NCBI GenBank assembly: GCA_910574805.1
Contig: CAJTCV010000019.1
Coordinates: forward strand, 1-64,000
Length of the DNA stretch: 64,000 nt
Reading direction: 5' to 3'
Origin: Lachnospiraceae bacterium
GTDB taxonomy: Bacteria; Bacillota; Clostridia; Lachnospirales; Lachnospiraceae
Below are positions 39,992 through 50,088 of this stretch, in pieces; the stretch's first letter is position 1; each line of letters starts with the position of its first letter. The position numbers were made by a program, and so were the translations under genes. The notes under the pieces were generated by a model. That model was not told the DNA's origin, did no database searches, and saw only the letters and a list, made by a program, of their open reading frames with translations.

Positions 39992-41443
39992 ATGATGAAA
40001 TATTTGCAGAAACTCGGCAAATCCCTGATGCTTCCGGTGGCATGTCTTCCGGTATGCGGTATCCTGATGGGAATCGGATATGCATTGTGTGAGGAGACCA
40101 TGCAGGGCGGAGATATTACAGGGGCAGTCTCGATCATCGGCTTCTTCCTGGTGAAGGCAGGCGGGGCGCTGATCGACAATATGTCATGGCTGTTTGCCAT
40201 CGGCGTGGCAGTGGGTATGTCGGATGACAACGAAGGTACGGCAGGTCTGGCAGGTCTGGTATCCTGGCTGATGATCACCAATCTTCTGTCGACCGGTACT
40301 GTGAGTGTTCTGGTAGGCGGCGAAGCAGATCCGGCATTTGCCAAAATCCAGAATCAGTTCATCGGTATTCTGGCCGGCCTGATCGGTTCCACCTGTTACA
40401 ACAAGTTCAAAAATACGAGACTTCCGGATGCGTTGTCGTTCTTTTCCGGCAAGCGATGCGTTGCAATCGTAACGGCAGTCTTCTCCATACTGGCAGCAGC
40501 GGTTCTGTTCTTCGTATGGCCCATCGTCTACGGCGTACTGGTTATGCTGGGCGAAAGTGTTGTAGGACTGGGGGCAGTCGGTGTGGGAATTTACACTTTC
40601 CTGAACCGTCTCCTGATTCCCTTCGGTCTGCATCACGCGCTGAACTCTGTATTCTGGTTTGATGCGGCAGGCATCAACGATCTGGGTACGTACTGGGCAG
40701 GCGAGGTGCTGAACGGTGCAGGCGGAAGCGCAGGCATGTATATGGCAGGCTTCTTCCCGTCCATGATGTTCGGTCTTCCGGCGGCTGCAATGGCGATTAT
40801 TCACTGTGCAAAGCCTGAGAGAAGAAAAGATGCAGCTTCCCTTCTGGGTGCGGCGGCAATCTGTGCGTTTATCTGCGGTGTGACCGAGCCTTTTGAGTTC
40901 GCGTTCATGTTCCTGGCACCGGTGCTCTATCTGATCTATGCAGTGCTTTACGGAGTGTTTGCAGCAGTTTCCGTAGCTCTTGGGTTCCGGGCAGGCTTCT
41001 CCTTCTCGGCAGGACTTACGGACCTGGTGTTCAGTGCATCGCTTCCGGCGGCCAGCAGGACATTCCTGATCATTCCTCTTGGCATTGCTGCTGCGGCAGT
41101 GTTCTATCTGGTGTTCCGGACAGTGATTCCGGCGCTTGATCTGAAGACTCCGGGACGTGAGGACGAGGACGAGGATGAGACAAAGATCGAGCTTGCCAAT
41201 GATGATTTCACAGCCATGGCTTCCATTATTCTGGAAGGTCTCGGCGGAAAAGGCAACGTGACCAGCGTTGACAACTGTATCACCAGACTTCGTCTTGAGA
41301 TCAAAGATTATACGGCTGTAGATGAGAAAAAGATCAAAACTGCAGGAGTAAGGGGAGTGATCCGTCCCAGCAAGACATCGGTACAGGTTATCATCGGACC
41401 CAAAGTCCAGTTTGTGGCAGATGAGTTCAAGAAATTAATGTAA
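39992..41443 (+). CDS. PTS EIICB, glucose/N-acetylglucosamine family
   Basis: A protein of 483 residues. The EIIC part (about 1-375, ten or so helices; LPVACLPVCGILMGIGY, FLNRLLIPFGLHHALNSVFWFD, ICGVTEPFEFAFMFLAP) is of the glucose/GlcNAc family; a Glu/Asp-rich linker (DEDEDETK) leads to an EIIB domain with phosphocysteine in VDNCITRLRLE. AAAGGAGGTAG precedes two adjacent ATG codons. EIIA is supplied by the gene at 42801. GlcNAc, glucose or maltose are all possible substrates. Confidence 0.88.
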   Translation: MMKYLQKLGKSLMLPVACLPVCGILMGIGYALCEETMQGGDITGAVSIIGFFLVKAGGALIDNMSWLFAIGVAVGMSDDNEGTAGLAGLVSWLMITNLLSTGTVSVLVGGEADPAFAKIQNQFIGILAGLIGSTCYNKFKNTRLPDALSFFSGKRCVAIVTAVFSILAAAVLFFVWPIVYGVLVMLGESVVGLGAVGVGIYTFLNRLLIPFGLHHALNSVFWFDAAGINDLGTYWAGEVLNGAGGSAGMYMAGFFPSMMFGLPAAAMAIIHCAKPERRKDAASLLGAAAICAFICGVTEPFEFAFMFLAPVLYLIYAVLYGVFAAVSVALGFRAGFSFSAGLTDLVFSASLPAASRTFLIIPLGIAAAAVFYLVFRTVIPALDLKTPGREDEDEDETKIELANDDFTAMASIILEGLGGKGNVTSVDNCITRLRLEIKDYTAVDEKKIKTAGVRGVIRPSKTSVQVIIGPKVQFVADEFKKLM

Positions 41444-41562
41444 GCCAATCCACTATCCAAAACATATATCCAGAGAGGGCTCCGGGCGACCGGGGCTCTT
41501 TCAGGTCGCCTGGCTGCGGAGCGGACAGCTGACTTTTTCGGTCGTCTGTCTGCAGCCGTTCA

Positions 41563-41591
41563 TTGACAGGCTTTTGTGGATTTGTTATGAT
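41563..41591 (+). promoter_or_regulatory. Internal sigma-A promoter before the second EIIC gene
   Basis: TTGACA (41563-41568), 17 bases, TATGAT (41586-41591): near-consensus, 56 bases before the start at 41647. A 10-pair hairpin (CCGGGCGACC with GGTCGCCTGG) lies about 60-90 bases upstream of it and may attenuate transcription from the first gene. Confidence 0.75.
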
Positions 41592-41646
41592 AGGACAGGA
41601 AAGAGGAAACTTTGCGTTACAGGGGTATAATGGGGGAGTACAGGGC

Positions 41647-42798
41647 ATGAAGTATGCATATCGCCTTGGAAAAGCGATGATGCTGCCGGTGGCGTGTCTG
41701 CCGGTGGCGGGACTTCTGATGGGGCTTGGGTACTGGATCGATCCGTCCGGATATGGATCCGGCAGCCTGGTGGCAGAGATCATGATTCAGGCGGGTTCGG
41801 CTCTGATGAACAACATGAGTCTTTTGTTTGCGCTGGGAGTGGCGACAGGTCTGGCGGACGAGCAGGACGGCACGGCGGCGATCGCGAGCGTGGCGGCGTG
41901 GCTGGTGATTCAGAATCTGCTGGCAGTGGACAATATTGCCATACTGACAGGTGGAAGAGAAGATCCGTCTTCCTTTGAGAATATCGAAAATCAGATGATC
42001 GGGATCTTCTGCGGCGTGCTGGGGGCGTACTGCAGCAACCGTTACAGGGAGGTCCGGCTTTTTCGGGGATTTCAGGTATTCCAGGGACGCCGTCTGGTGG
42101 TGATCGCCGCTGCCGGCTATGCGGCGGTGTGCTCGCTGATTCTTCTGTTTCTGTGGCCCTGGCTCTATGAGGTATCGGTCTATATGGGGACTTCCCTTCT
42201 GGGGACCGGTCCGGTGGGAGTGGGGATCTACATGTTCCTGAACCGCCTGATGATTCCAACGGGACTTCACCATGCACTGAACTCTGTGTTCTGGTTTGAT
42301 CTGGCGGGCATCTCGGATCTGAACCATTTCTGGAGAGGAACGGGAATCTACGGGCAGACCGGGCAGTATATGGCGGGGTTTTTTCCGGTGATGATCTTTG
42401 GAATGCCGGGTGCGGCGCTGGCCATGTACCAGACTGCACGAAAGGAGAAGAAAAAGATGGCAGGCGGACTTCTGATGTCGGCGGCTGTCTGCTCTCTGCT
42501 GACAGGAGTGACGGAACCGATGGAATTTTCCTTCATGTTTCTGGCGCCGGGGCTTTTTTTTCTGCACGCGTTTCTGACCGGACTGTCGGGCGTTATCTGC
42601 GCCATGCTGCCCTTCCGGGTGGGATTTAATTTCAGTGCCGGGCTTCTGGATTATTTTCTGGCGCTGAATTCACCCATGGCGGAGAACCCCTGGATGCTCT
42701 GGCCTCTGGGGATCGTCTTTTTCCTGCTGTATTATGGAGTATTTCGTTTTTGTATTTTAAAATTCCGGCTCAGGACGCCGGGGAGAGAAGAGGAATAA
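41647..42798 (+). CDS. PTS EIIC paralogue without EIIB
   Basis: A protein of 383 residues closely similar to the EIIC part of the gene before it (LPVACLPVAGLLMGLGYW, FLNRLMIPTGLHHALNSVFWFD, LTGVTEPMEFSFMFLAP). It stops exactly at the linker: LRTPGREEE here against LKTPGREDEDEDE there. It therefore has no EIIB and must borrow the one encoded at 39992 or elsewhere. Start with GGGGGAG upstream. It arose by tandem duplication with loss of the 3' part, and it is followed two bases later by the EIIA gene. Confidence 0.9.
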   Translation: MKYAYRLGKAMMLPVACLPVAGLLMGLGYWIDPSGYGSGSLVAEIMIQAGSALMNNMSLLFALGVATGLADEQDGTAAIASVAAWLVIQNLLAVDNIAILTGGREDPSSFENIENQMIGIFCGVLGAYCSNRYREVRLFRGFQVFQGRRLVVIAAAGYAAVCSLILLFLWPWLYEVSVYMGTSLLGTGPVGVGIYMFLNRLMIPTGLHHALNSVFWFDLAGISDLNHFWRGTGIYGQTGQYMAGFFPVMIFGMPGAALAMYQTARKEKKKMAGGLLMSAAVCSLLTGVTEPMEFSFMFLAPGLFFLHAFLTGLSGVICAMLPFRVGFNFSAGLLDYFLALNSPMAENPWMLWPLGIVFFLLYYGVFRFCILKFRLRTPGREEE

Positions 42799-42800
42799 GT

Positions 42801-43289
42801 ATGTTTGGTTTTTTTAAGAAGAAACAGATGGAACACGAGATGACGGCAGTGGCGGACGGAACCGTCATTCCCATGTCAGAGGCATCAGACGAGGTGTTTT
42901 CCACACTGGCTCTGGGCGACGGTGTGGTGATCCGGCCCACAGGCAATGTGGTGGTGGCGCCGGCGGACGGCGTGGTGACGGTGACCATGCCGGAGAGCAA
43001 CCATGCGGTTGGTCTGGAGCTGGAGGGCGGTATCGAGATCCTGATCCATATCGGTGTGGATACGGTGAACCTGAAAGGAGAAGGCTTCACATCCCTGGTG
43101 AAGGCCCAGGAGAAGGTGAAGGCGGGAACAGAGCTGATCCGCTTTGACAGAGAAGCGCTGGAGGCAAAGGGATACTGTATGGAGGTCATGCAGATCGTCA
43201 TGGAGGGCGAGACGGCGTCCAGGGTACAGTATGAGACCGGTATGGAGGCCTGCGCGGGCAGGACTGTGGTAGCACACTGGCATTCGTGA
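42801..43289 (+). CDS. PTS glucose-type EIIA (Crr)
   Basis: A protein of 162 residues: EIIA-Glc fold with GTVIPMSEASDEVFSTLALGDGV, PADGVVTVTMPESNHAVGL and the phosphohistidine in ILIHIGVDTV. It passes phosphate from HPr to EIIB of this PTS and possibly others. It starts two bases after the EIIC stop with AGAGGA. It ends the operon. Confidence 0.93.
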   Translation: MFGFFKKKQMEHEMTAVADGTVIPMSEASDEVFSTLALGDGVVIRPTGNVVVAPADGVVTVTMPESNHAVGLELEGGIEILIHIGVDTVNLKGEGFTSLVKAQEKVKAGTELIRFDREALEAKGYCMEVMQIVMEGETASRVQYETGMEACAGRTVVAHWHS

Positions 43290-43342
43290 AGGGTTTCTGT
43301 AAAATTTCCGTAAGAATTCCGCTTCTTTTTCTATGGAAAGTA

Positions 43343-43371
43343 TTGACTTCAAGAAATGGTTTTCGTATTAT
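43343..43371 (+). promoter_or_regulatory. Sigma-A promoter of plsX
   Basis: TTGACT (43343-43348), 17 bases, TATTAT (43366-43371), 27 bases before the plsX start. It lets the lipid/division block be expressed apart from the inserted PTS genes. Confidence 0.8.
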
Positions 43372-43397
43372 GGTATAGACAACAAGGAGGAAAGAGG

Positions 43398-44438
43398 ATG
43401 CAGGAACTGGTAAGAGTTGCAGTAGATGCCATGGGAGGAGACCATGCACCGCAGGAGATCGTTAAGGGCGCCGTGGAAGCGGTGAACAGCCAGAAGCAGG
43501 TAAAGGTATATCTGGTGGGGAAAGAGGCCGCAGTGCAGGCAGAGCTGCAGAAATATCAGTATGATCCTTCCCGGGTGGAGGTGGTGGATGCCGCCGAAGT
43601 AATCGGGATGGCAGAGCCGCCGGTCCAGGCGATCCGTACAAAGAAGGATTCTTCCATCGTCGTGGCGATGAAGATGGTGAAGAACGGCGAGGCGGATGCC
43701 TTTGTCGGCGCAGGGAGTACGGGAGCGGTTCTGGTGGGTGGACAGCTGATCGTTGGAAGGATCAAAGGTGTGGAGCGTCCTCCGCTTGCTCCTCTGGTGC
43801 CGACGGAAAAGGGAACCTCTCTGCTCATTGACTGCGGAGCCAATGTGGATGCCAGGCCTTCCCACCTGGTACAGTTTGCGAAGATGGGTTCAATCTATAT
43901 GGAGCATGTCATGGGGATACAGGCTCCCAGGGTTGCCATCGTGAATATCGGTGCGGAGGAAGAAAAAGGCAATGCACTGGTGAAAGAGACGTTTCCGCTT
44001 CTCAAGGAATGTAAAGATCTGAATTTTATAGGAAGCATTGAAGCGCGGGATATTCCTTCCGGTTATGCGGACGTGATCGTCTGCGAGGCTTTTGCGGGGA
44101 ATATCATTCTGAAGCTTTATGAAGGAGTGGGCGCGACCCTGATTTCCATGGTGAAGAAGGGAATGATGACGAATCTTCGCAGCAGGATCGGCGCCCTTCT
44201 GGTCAAGTCTGCCCTGAAGAAGACGCTGAAGCGTTTTGACACCAGTCAGTACGGCGGTGCACCGCTTCTTGGACTGAAGGGACTGGTGGTGAAGACCCAT
44301 GGAAGCTCCAACGCAGTCGAGGTGCGCAATTCCATCCTGCAGTGTGTGACCTTCACAGAGCAGAAGATCAATGAGAAGATCAGTGCCGGTATCGGGGGAA
44401 AAGAAAATCAGGAAGGGAATGGAAGTCATGGAATTTGA
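43398..44438 (+). CDS. plsX: Phosphate acyltransferase PlsX
   Basis: A protein of 346 residues that makes acyl-phosphate from acyl-ACP for phospholipid synthesis. It opens [21 protein letters not shown] and has [14 protein letters not shown] and [27 protein letters not shown] precedes the ATG at 43398; an in-frame ATG 42 bases upstream lies in the promoter. Its stop overlaps the acpP start. Confidence 0.96.
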   Translation: MQELVRVAVDAMGGDHAPQEIVKGAVEAVNSQKQVKVYLVGKEAAVQAELQKYQYDPSRVEVVDAAEVIGMAEPPVQAIRTKKDSSIVVAMKMVKNGEADAFVGAGSTGAVLVGGQLIVGRIKGVERPPLAPLVPTEKGTSLLIDCGANVDARPSHLVQFAKMGSIYMEHVMGIQAPRVAIVNIGAEEEKGNALVKETFPLLKECKDLNFIGSIEARDIPSGYADVIVCEAFAGNIILKLYEGVGATLISMVKKGMMTNLRSRIGALLVKSALKKTLKRFDTSQYGGAPLLGLKGLVVKTHGSSNAVEVRNSILQCVTFTEQKINEKISAGIGGKENQEGNGSHGI

Positions 44439-44658
44439 AAAATTACAGGAGATCATTGCAGAGGTACTGAATGTGGACGCAGACGAGATCACGATGGAGA
44501 CCACTTTTGTGGACGATCTGGGTGCAGATTCCCTGGATGTATTTCAGATCATCATGGGTATCGAAGAAGAATTCGATATTGAGATCGCCAATGAAGATGC
44601 GGAAAAGATCGTATCGGTGGGCGATGCGGTAGAGCAGATCAAGAATGCGATAAACTGA
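44428..44658 (+). CDS. acpP: Acyl carrier protein
   Basis: A protein of 76 residues, typical length, with the phosphopantetheine serine in [16 protein letters not shown]. It overlaps plsX by 11 bases. AGGAAGGG lies 10 bases before the ATG at 44428; the ATG at 44419 is less well spaced. It feeds fatty-acid chains to PlsX and to elongation enzymes. Confidence 0.95.
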   Translation: MEFEKLQEIIAEVLNVDADEITMETTFVDDLGADSLDVFQIIMGIEEEFDIEIANEDAEKIVSVGDAVEQIKNAIN

Positions 44659-44813
44659 TACGGTACGGTTACAGGCGGGCTGCGGCGGGAGTTCGATTTC
44701 TGATATCATCTGGCGGATGGCAGAAAGGAAGGACCGCGGCAGCCCCTTATGATTGATAACAGACCAAAACGAGAAGAACATGTGTTCTGATATTGACAGG
44801 AGCAGATAAAGAT

Positions 44814-45500
44814 ATGGAGAAGACATCCCGGTTCAGAGAACTGGAAGAAAAGATTGGTTATCATTTTCAGGATCAGGGGCTGCTGAGACATGCCATGTGC
44901 CACAGTTCCTATGCCAACGAACGGAATATGGGGAGGCTTAAGTCCAATGAGCGGCTGGAATTTCTCGGAGACGCCGTGCTGGAGCTGATCACCAGTGAAT
45001 TTCTGTACAAGAGTTTTCCGCAGATGCCGGAAGGAGAAGCCACGAAGACCAGGGCGAGCATCGTCTGCGAGCAGAGCCTTGCCTTCTGTGCCAGAAGCAT
45101 CGGCCTTGGTGCATATATCCTGCTGGGCAGGGGAGAGCTTGCCAGCGGAGGGAGAGAGCGCCCGTCCATCACTTCCGATGCGTTTGAAGCATTGATCGGC
45201 GCTGTCTATCTGGATGGTGGTTTTACTAGCGCGAAAGAATTTGTCCGGAGGTTCGTACTGGATGATCTGAAGCATAAGCAGCTCTTTTTCGATAGTAAGA
45301 CCATCCTGCAGGAGCGGATACAGGCTCACTGCAAGGAGTCCCTGCACTACGAACTGGTCCGTGAGGAAGGGCCGGATCACCAGAAGGTATTCGTCGTCCG
45401 GGCGATGCTGGGAGAAAGGGTGATCGGAGAGGGACAGGGCCGCACCAAGAAGGCGGCAGAGCAGGAAGCAGCCTATCATGCGCTGACCGGAAAAATATGA
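44814..45500 (+). CDS. rnc: Ribonuclease III
   Basis: A protein of 228 residues. The catalytic signature ERLEFLGDAVLEL and the second acidic set in TSDAFEALIGAVYLDGG are present (about 1-150), then a double-stranded RNA-binding domain (about 160-225; GEGQGRTKKAAEQEAAYHAL). It processes rRNA and other structured RNA. AGGAG lies 10 bases before the ATG; a TTG 21 bases upstream is less likely. It is in the conserved acpP-rnc-smc order. Confidence 0.96.
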   Translation: MEKTSRFRELEEKIGYHFQDQGLLRHAMCHSSYANERNMGRLKSNERLEFLGDAVLELITSEFLYKSFPQMPEGEATKTRASIVCEQSLAFCARSIGLGAYILLGRGELASGGRERPSITSDAFEALIGAVYLDGGFTSAKEFVRRFVLDDLKHKQLFFDSKTILQERIQAHCKESLHYELVREEGPDHQKVFVVRAMLGERVIGEGQGRTKKAAEQEAAYHALTGKI

Positions 45501-45521
45501 GACCAGGACAGGAAGGCTTAG

Positions 45522-48500
45522 ATGTATTTAAAATGTATAGAAGTGCAGGGATTCAAATCCTTTGCCAACAAGATCATATTTGATTTTCACAACGGCATTA
45601 CGGGAATCGTGGGGCCCAACGGCTCCGGCAAGAGCAACGTAGCGGATGCGGTGCGCTGGGTGCTGGGAGAACAGAGAGTCAGACAGCTCCGGGGCGGCAC
45701 CATGCAGGACGTGATTTTCTCCGGTACGGAGAACCGGAAGCCATTGAGCTATGCGTACGTGGCCATCACCCTGGACAACCAGGATCACCAGCTTCCGGTG
45801 GCGTATGAGGAAGTCACAGTGGCGAGGAGGTTATATCGGTCCGGGGAAAGTGAATATCTTTTAAACGGGACTTCCTGCAGACTGAAGGATGTGCAGGAGC
45901 TGTTTTATGATACCGGTATCGGAAAAGAGGGCTATTCCATCATCGGTCAGGGACAGATCGACCGGATCCTGAGTACGAAGCCGGAGGAAGCCAGAGAGCT
46001 TTTTGACGAGGCCACCGGGATTGTGAAGTTCAAGAAACGCAAAAAGACGGCGGAGAAAAAGCTGGAGGATGAGAAGCAGAATCTTCTGCGCGTAAACGAT
46101 ATCCTGACGGAGCTGGAGAAGCAGCTGGGCCCGCTGGAACGCCAGGCGGAGAAGGCAAGGGAATATCTGAAGAAAAAAGAGACATTAAAGAAAGTGGAGA
46201 TCCATATCTTTTTGATGGAGATGGAACAGATCCGGACGCAGTCTGAACAGCTGGCGAAGACCTGCGAGATCACCAAAGGAGATATGAAGGAGACGGCGCA
46301 GGCTTTTGAGAATACAAAGCTGGAGTATGAGCGGATCGAGAAGGAGCTGGAGGGGATCGACAGCCGGATCGATCAGGAAAAGGAAGCAGCTTCTGCGGGC
46401 AGGCTGAAAAAGCAGCAGATGAAGGGCCAGATCGCGGTCCTGAAGGAGCAGGCGCGCTCTGCGAAGGAGAGCAGCCGGCATTATCAGGAGCGGATGGACA
46501 GTATCCAGAAGGAGCTTTCCTCCAGACAGGAGGAAGAAGCTGCAATCCTTCAGGAAAAGGAGGAGCTGGATCTTCAGCTTGCGCAGGCAGAGAAGGTGCA
46601 GGAGGCGGCAGAAGAGACACTGTCCGGTATCCGGCAGAGGATCCAGGACAGTCAGGCGAATATGGAGAACAGCAAGGGAGAGATCATTGCCCTTCTGAAC
46701 CAGCGTTCCTCCATTAAGGGAAAGGTTCAGCGCTACGATGCCATGACGGAACAGATCCAGATCCGGAAGGCGGAGGTGAACCAGAAGCTGATCCAGATGA
46801 AGAGTGCAGAGCTTGGACAGGATGAGCTTCTGAAGGAACAGGAAGAGGCACTGGCGAAGATCCGGCAGGAGCTTGCAGAGAAGACCGGGGAACAGGAGGA
46901 GACTGAGGCGAGGATCCAGAATCTTCAGCAGCAGATCACCATCTGCCGGAAACGTCTGGAGGACGGGCAGTCGGCCTATCACAGAGAGGCGTCCCGACTG
47001 GAATCCCTGCGGAATCTGGCGGAGCGCTACGACGGATACGGGAACAGCATCCGCCGGGTCATGGAGCGAAAAGACCAGGTGTCCGGCATCTGCGGCGTGG
47101 TCGCGGACCTGATCCAGACGGGAAAGCGTTATGAGACTGCCGTTGAGACTGCGCTGGGCGGCAGTATCCAGAATGTGGTAACGGAGGATGAAGAGACGGC
47201 CAAGGAGCTGATCGCTTATCTGAAGCAGAACCGGTTCGGCAGGGTGACTTTCCTGCCCCTTACGGCGGTGAAAGATCCTCAGAGATTTCAGAAGGAACAG
47301 GCGCTTCTGGAACCGGGAGTTATCGGTCTTGCGCATACGCTGGTGGAGACGGATGAGAGATACCGGAATATTATGGCGCAGCTTCTGGGCCGGACTCTGG
47401 TGGTGGATCATATTGATCACGCCGTTTCCATTCAGCGGAAATACCGCTACGGATTGCGGATCGTGACTCTGGAGGGAGAATGTCTGAATCCCGGCGGTTC
47501 CATGACAGGAGGCGCATTTAAAAACAGCAGCAGCCTCTTAAGCAGGAACCGGGAAATCGAGGAACTGAAAGGAAAGGTGGAGAAGTGCCGGCGGGACATG
47601 GAGAATGTCCAGAAAAAGCTGGTGGATATCCAGAATGAGAGAAGCAGCTGTTATTCCAGACTGGATGCGGGAGCGGAAAAGCTGCAGGAGATCCGGGTCT
47701 TCGAGAATACGGCGCGTCTGAATGTGGAGCAGCTCAGAGACCAGAGACGGGCGGCAGGCGAAGACTTTCAGCAGTTTCAGAAGGAGTGCCTTGAGCTGGA
47801 CCGCCAGGCAGCCGAGATTCAGGAGATGAAAAAAGAGGGCCAGAAGGAGCTGAAGGATTCCGAAGCCATGGAGAAGGCGCATACCTTTGCGGTGGAGACC
47901 TATCAGCAGCGGCTGGAAGAGGAACAGGCAGAAGAGGCCCGGGTCCAGAAGGATCTGGAAGCCTACCATCTGGATACGGCGTCCATCCGTCAGAAGACGG
48001 AATTTGCGGCGGCCAACCTGCAGAGGGTACTGGGTGAGCTGGGAAAGCTCCGAAATGAGGGAGAAGAACTGACCAGGAGTCAGGAACAGGCCCGGGAGGA
48101 TACCAGGAGCCGGGAAGCCGGGATGGAAGCGCTTCGGAAAGAGATGGAGGAAGCGGAGCAGTCCATCCTGAAGACGGAGGAGAGGATCCAGGCGCTTCAG
48201 GAGCAGAAGGAAAAGCAGTCAACATCGCATAAAAGCTTTTTCAGCAGGAGAGAAGAGCTTTCCTCCCGCATGAATGAACTGGACAAAGAGCTTTTCCGTC
48301 TGAACAGCCAGAAGGAAAAGCTGGATGAAACTTCAGAAAATCTCATGAACCATATGTGGGCAGAATATGAACTGACCTACAATGCGGCGCTTCCTCTCCG
48401 GAAGGATGGCTATGGAAATCTTCAGGAACTGAAGAAAAGCTGCAGCGGAGTAAAAGAAGAGATCAAAGGACTGGGCAATGTGAACGTCAATGCCATTGAA

Positions 48501-49082
48501 GACTATAAAGAGGTCTCGGAGCGGTTCACTTTCATGGACGGTCAGCGGAAGGATCTGCAGGAGGCGGAAGCAGCGCTCCGTCAGGTCATCGCAGAGCTGG
48601 ACAGCGGCATGAAGAAGCAGTTCCGGGATCAGTTCCTGCTGATTCAGAAGGAATTTGACAAGGCTTTTAAGGAGCTGTTCGGAGGCGGCCGGGGCACGCT
48701 GGAGCTGATCGATGAGGAGGATGTGCTGGAGACGGGCATCCGGATCATCTCCCAGCCGCCGGGCAAGAAGCTGCAGAACATGATGCAGCTCTCCGGCGGA
48801 GAGAAGGCATTGACCGCCATCGCCCTGTTGTTCGCCATACAGAATCTGAAGCCATCGCCTTTTTGTCTCCTGGATGAGATTGAGGCGGCGCTGGATGATT
48901 CCAATGTGGTTCGTTTTGCAAAATATCTACATAAACTGACAAAATATACACAGTTCATCGTGATCACCCACAGGCGGGGCACGATGAACGCTGCCGACCG
49001 GCTGTATGGCATTACCATGCAGGAAAAGGGCGTATCCACCCTGGTGTCGGTGAATCTGATCGAAAACGATCTGGATAAATAA
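45522..49082 (+). CDS. smc: Chromosome partition protein SMC
   Basis: A protein of 1186 residues, full length. Walker [10 protein letters not shown] at 31-39, long coiled coils (about 170-500 and 660-1020), hinge (about 515-640, [22 protein letters not shown]), ABC signature [18 protein letters not shown] and Walker [14 protein letters not shown]. It dimerises and organises the chromosome with ScpA and ScpB (not in the window). It starts 21 bases after rnc and ends 22 before ftsY. Confidence 0.97.
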   Translation: MYLKCIEVQGFKSFANKIIFDFHNGITGIVGPNGSGKSNVADAVRWVLGEQRVRQLRGGTMQDVIFSGTENRKPLSYAYVAITLDNQDHQLPVAYEEVTVARRLYRSGESEYLLNGTSCRLKDVQELFYDTGIGKEGYSIIGQGQIDRILSTKPEEARELFDEATGIVKFKKRKKTAEKKLEDEKQNLLRVNDILTELEKQLGPLERQAEKAREYLKKKETLKKVEIHIFLMEMEQIRTQSEQLAKTCEITKGDMKETAQAFENTKLEYERIEKELEGIDSRIDQEKEAASAGRLKKQQMKGQIAVLKEQARSAKESSRHYQERMDSIQKELSSRQEEEAAILQEKEELDLQLAQAEKVQEAAEETLSGIRQRIQDSQANMENSKGEIIALLNQRSSIKGKVQRYDAMTEQIQIRKAEVNQKLIQMKSAELGQDELLKEQEEALAKIRQELAEKTGEQEETEARIQNLQQQITICRKRLEDGQSAYHREASRLESLRNLAERYDGYGNSIRRVMERKDQVSGICGVVADLIQTGKRYETAVETALGGSIQNVVTEDEETAKELIAYLKQNRFGRVTFLPLTAVKDPQRFQKEQALLEPGVIGLAHTLVETDERYRNIMAQLLGRTLVVDHIDHAVSIQRKYRYGLRIVTLEGECLNPGGSMTGGAFKNSSSLLSRNREIEELKGKVEKCRRDMENVQKKLVDIQNERSSCYSRLDAGAEKLQEIRVFENTARLNVEQLRDQRRAAGEDFQQFQKECLELDRQAAEIQEMKKEGQKELKDSEAMEKAHTFAVETYQQRLEEEQAEEARVQKDLEAYHLDTASIRQKTEFAAANLQRVLGELGKLRNEGEELTRSQEQAREDTRSREAGMEALRKEMEEAEQSILKTEERIQALQEQKEKQSTSHKSFFSRREELSSRMNELDKELFRLNSQKEKLDETSENLMNHMWAEYELTYNAALPLRKDGYGNLQELKKSCSGVKEEIKGLGNVNVNAIEDYKEVSERFTFMDGQRKDLQEAEAALRQVIAELDSGMKKQFRDQFLLIQKEFDKAFKELFGGGRGTLELIDEEDVLETGIRIISQPPGKKLQNMMQLSGGEKALTAIALLFAIQNLKPSPFCLLDEIEAALDDSNVVRFAKYLHKLTKYTQFIVITHRRGTMNAADRLYGITMQEKGVSTLVSVNLIENDLDK

Positions 49083-49104
49083 ACCGGGAGGTGCAGTTTT
49101 AGCT

Positions 49105-50043
49105 ATGGCAGAGGAGAAAAAAGGATTTTTCAGACGTCTGGCCGAAGGCCTGTCCAAAACCAGGGATAATATCGTATCCGGTATGGATGCTATATTTAAC
49201 GGGTTTTCGGATATTGATGAAGATTTTTATGATGAGATTGAGGAGACGCTGATCATGGGCGATATCGGGATCAATGCCACCACTTCCATCATCGACAATC
49301 TGAAGAAAAAAGTGAAGGAGCAGCATATCAAGAGACCGGAGGAATGCCGGGAGCTCCTGATCAACAGCATCCGGGAACAGATGCAGGTGGGAGAGACCGC
49401 CTATGAATTCGAGAACCGGACGTCGGTCGTACTGGTCATCGGCGTCAACGGAGTGGGCAAGACCACATCCGTTGGGAAGCTGGCCGGCAAGCTGAAGGAC
49501 CAGGGACGCCGGGTGATCCTGGCGGCGGCGGATACGTTCCGGGCGGCTGCCGGCGAGCAGCTCACAGAGTGGGCAAACCGCGCCGGTGTGGAGATCATCG
49601 GCGGCGGGGAGGGCGCAGATCCGGCTTCCGTGGTGTATGATGCGGTATGTGCAGCCAAAGCGAGAAAGGCAGATGTACTTTTGATCGATACGGCGGGCAG
49701 ACTCCATAACAAACGGAATCTGATGGAGGAGCTTCGGAAGATCAACCGGATCATCGAAAGAGAATATCCGGATGCCTACCGGGAGACACTGGTGGTGCTG
49801 GACGGGACCACCGGGCAGAACGCCATGGAGCAGGCGAGACAGTTCGGGGAGGCAGCGGATCTGACCGGAATCATCCTCACCAAGCTGGACGGGACGGCAA
49901 AGGGAGGGATCGCAGTGGCGATCCAGTCGGAACTGAATGTGCCGGTGAAATATATCGGAGTCGGAGAGCATATCGACGACCTCCAGAAATTTGACGCAGA
50001 TGCATTTGTAAATGCACTGTTTCTGACGGGATCCCGGGCATAG
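49105..50043 (+). CDS. ftsY: Signal recognition particle receptor FtsY
   Basis: A protein of 312 residues, an NG-domain GTPase without the long acidic N-terminal domain of enterobacteria. G-motifs: GVNGVGKTTSVGKLA, DTFRAAAGEQL, DTAGRLHNK and TKLDGTAKGG. It docks SRP-ribosome complexes at the membrane. GGGAGG precedes the ATG. It is the last gene of the conserved block. Confidence 0.96.
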   Translation: MAEEKKGFFRRLAEGLSKTRDNIVSGMDAIFNGFSDIDEDFYDEIEETLIMGDIGINATTSIIDNLKKKVKEQHIKRPEECRELLINSIREQMQVGETAYEFENRTSVVLVIGVNGVGKTTSVGKLAGKLKDQGRRVILAAADTFRAAAGEQLTEWANRAGVEIIGGGEGADPASVVYDAVCAAKARKADVLLIDTAGRLHNKRNLMEELRKINRIIEREYPDAYRETLVVLDGTTGQNAMEQARQFGEAADLTGIILTKLDGTAKGGIAVAIQSELNVPVKYIGVGEHIDDLQKFDADAFVNALFLTGSRA

Positions 50044-50088
50044 GGCGGCAGGATCTTTATATGATATGACAGAAGGAGATACGAGAAG

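Noticed and set aside
42750-42800. Upstream start for EIIA at 42750
   Set aside because: It lies inside the EIIC gene; the ATG at 42801 has AGAGGA and begins the known domain.
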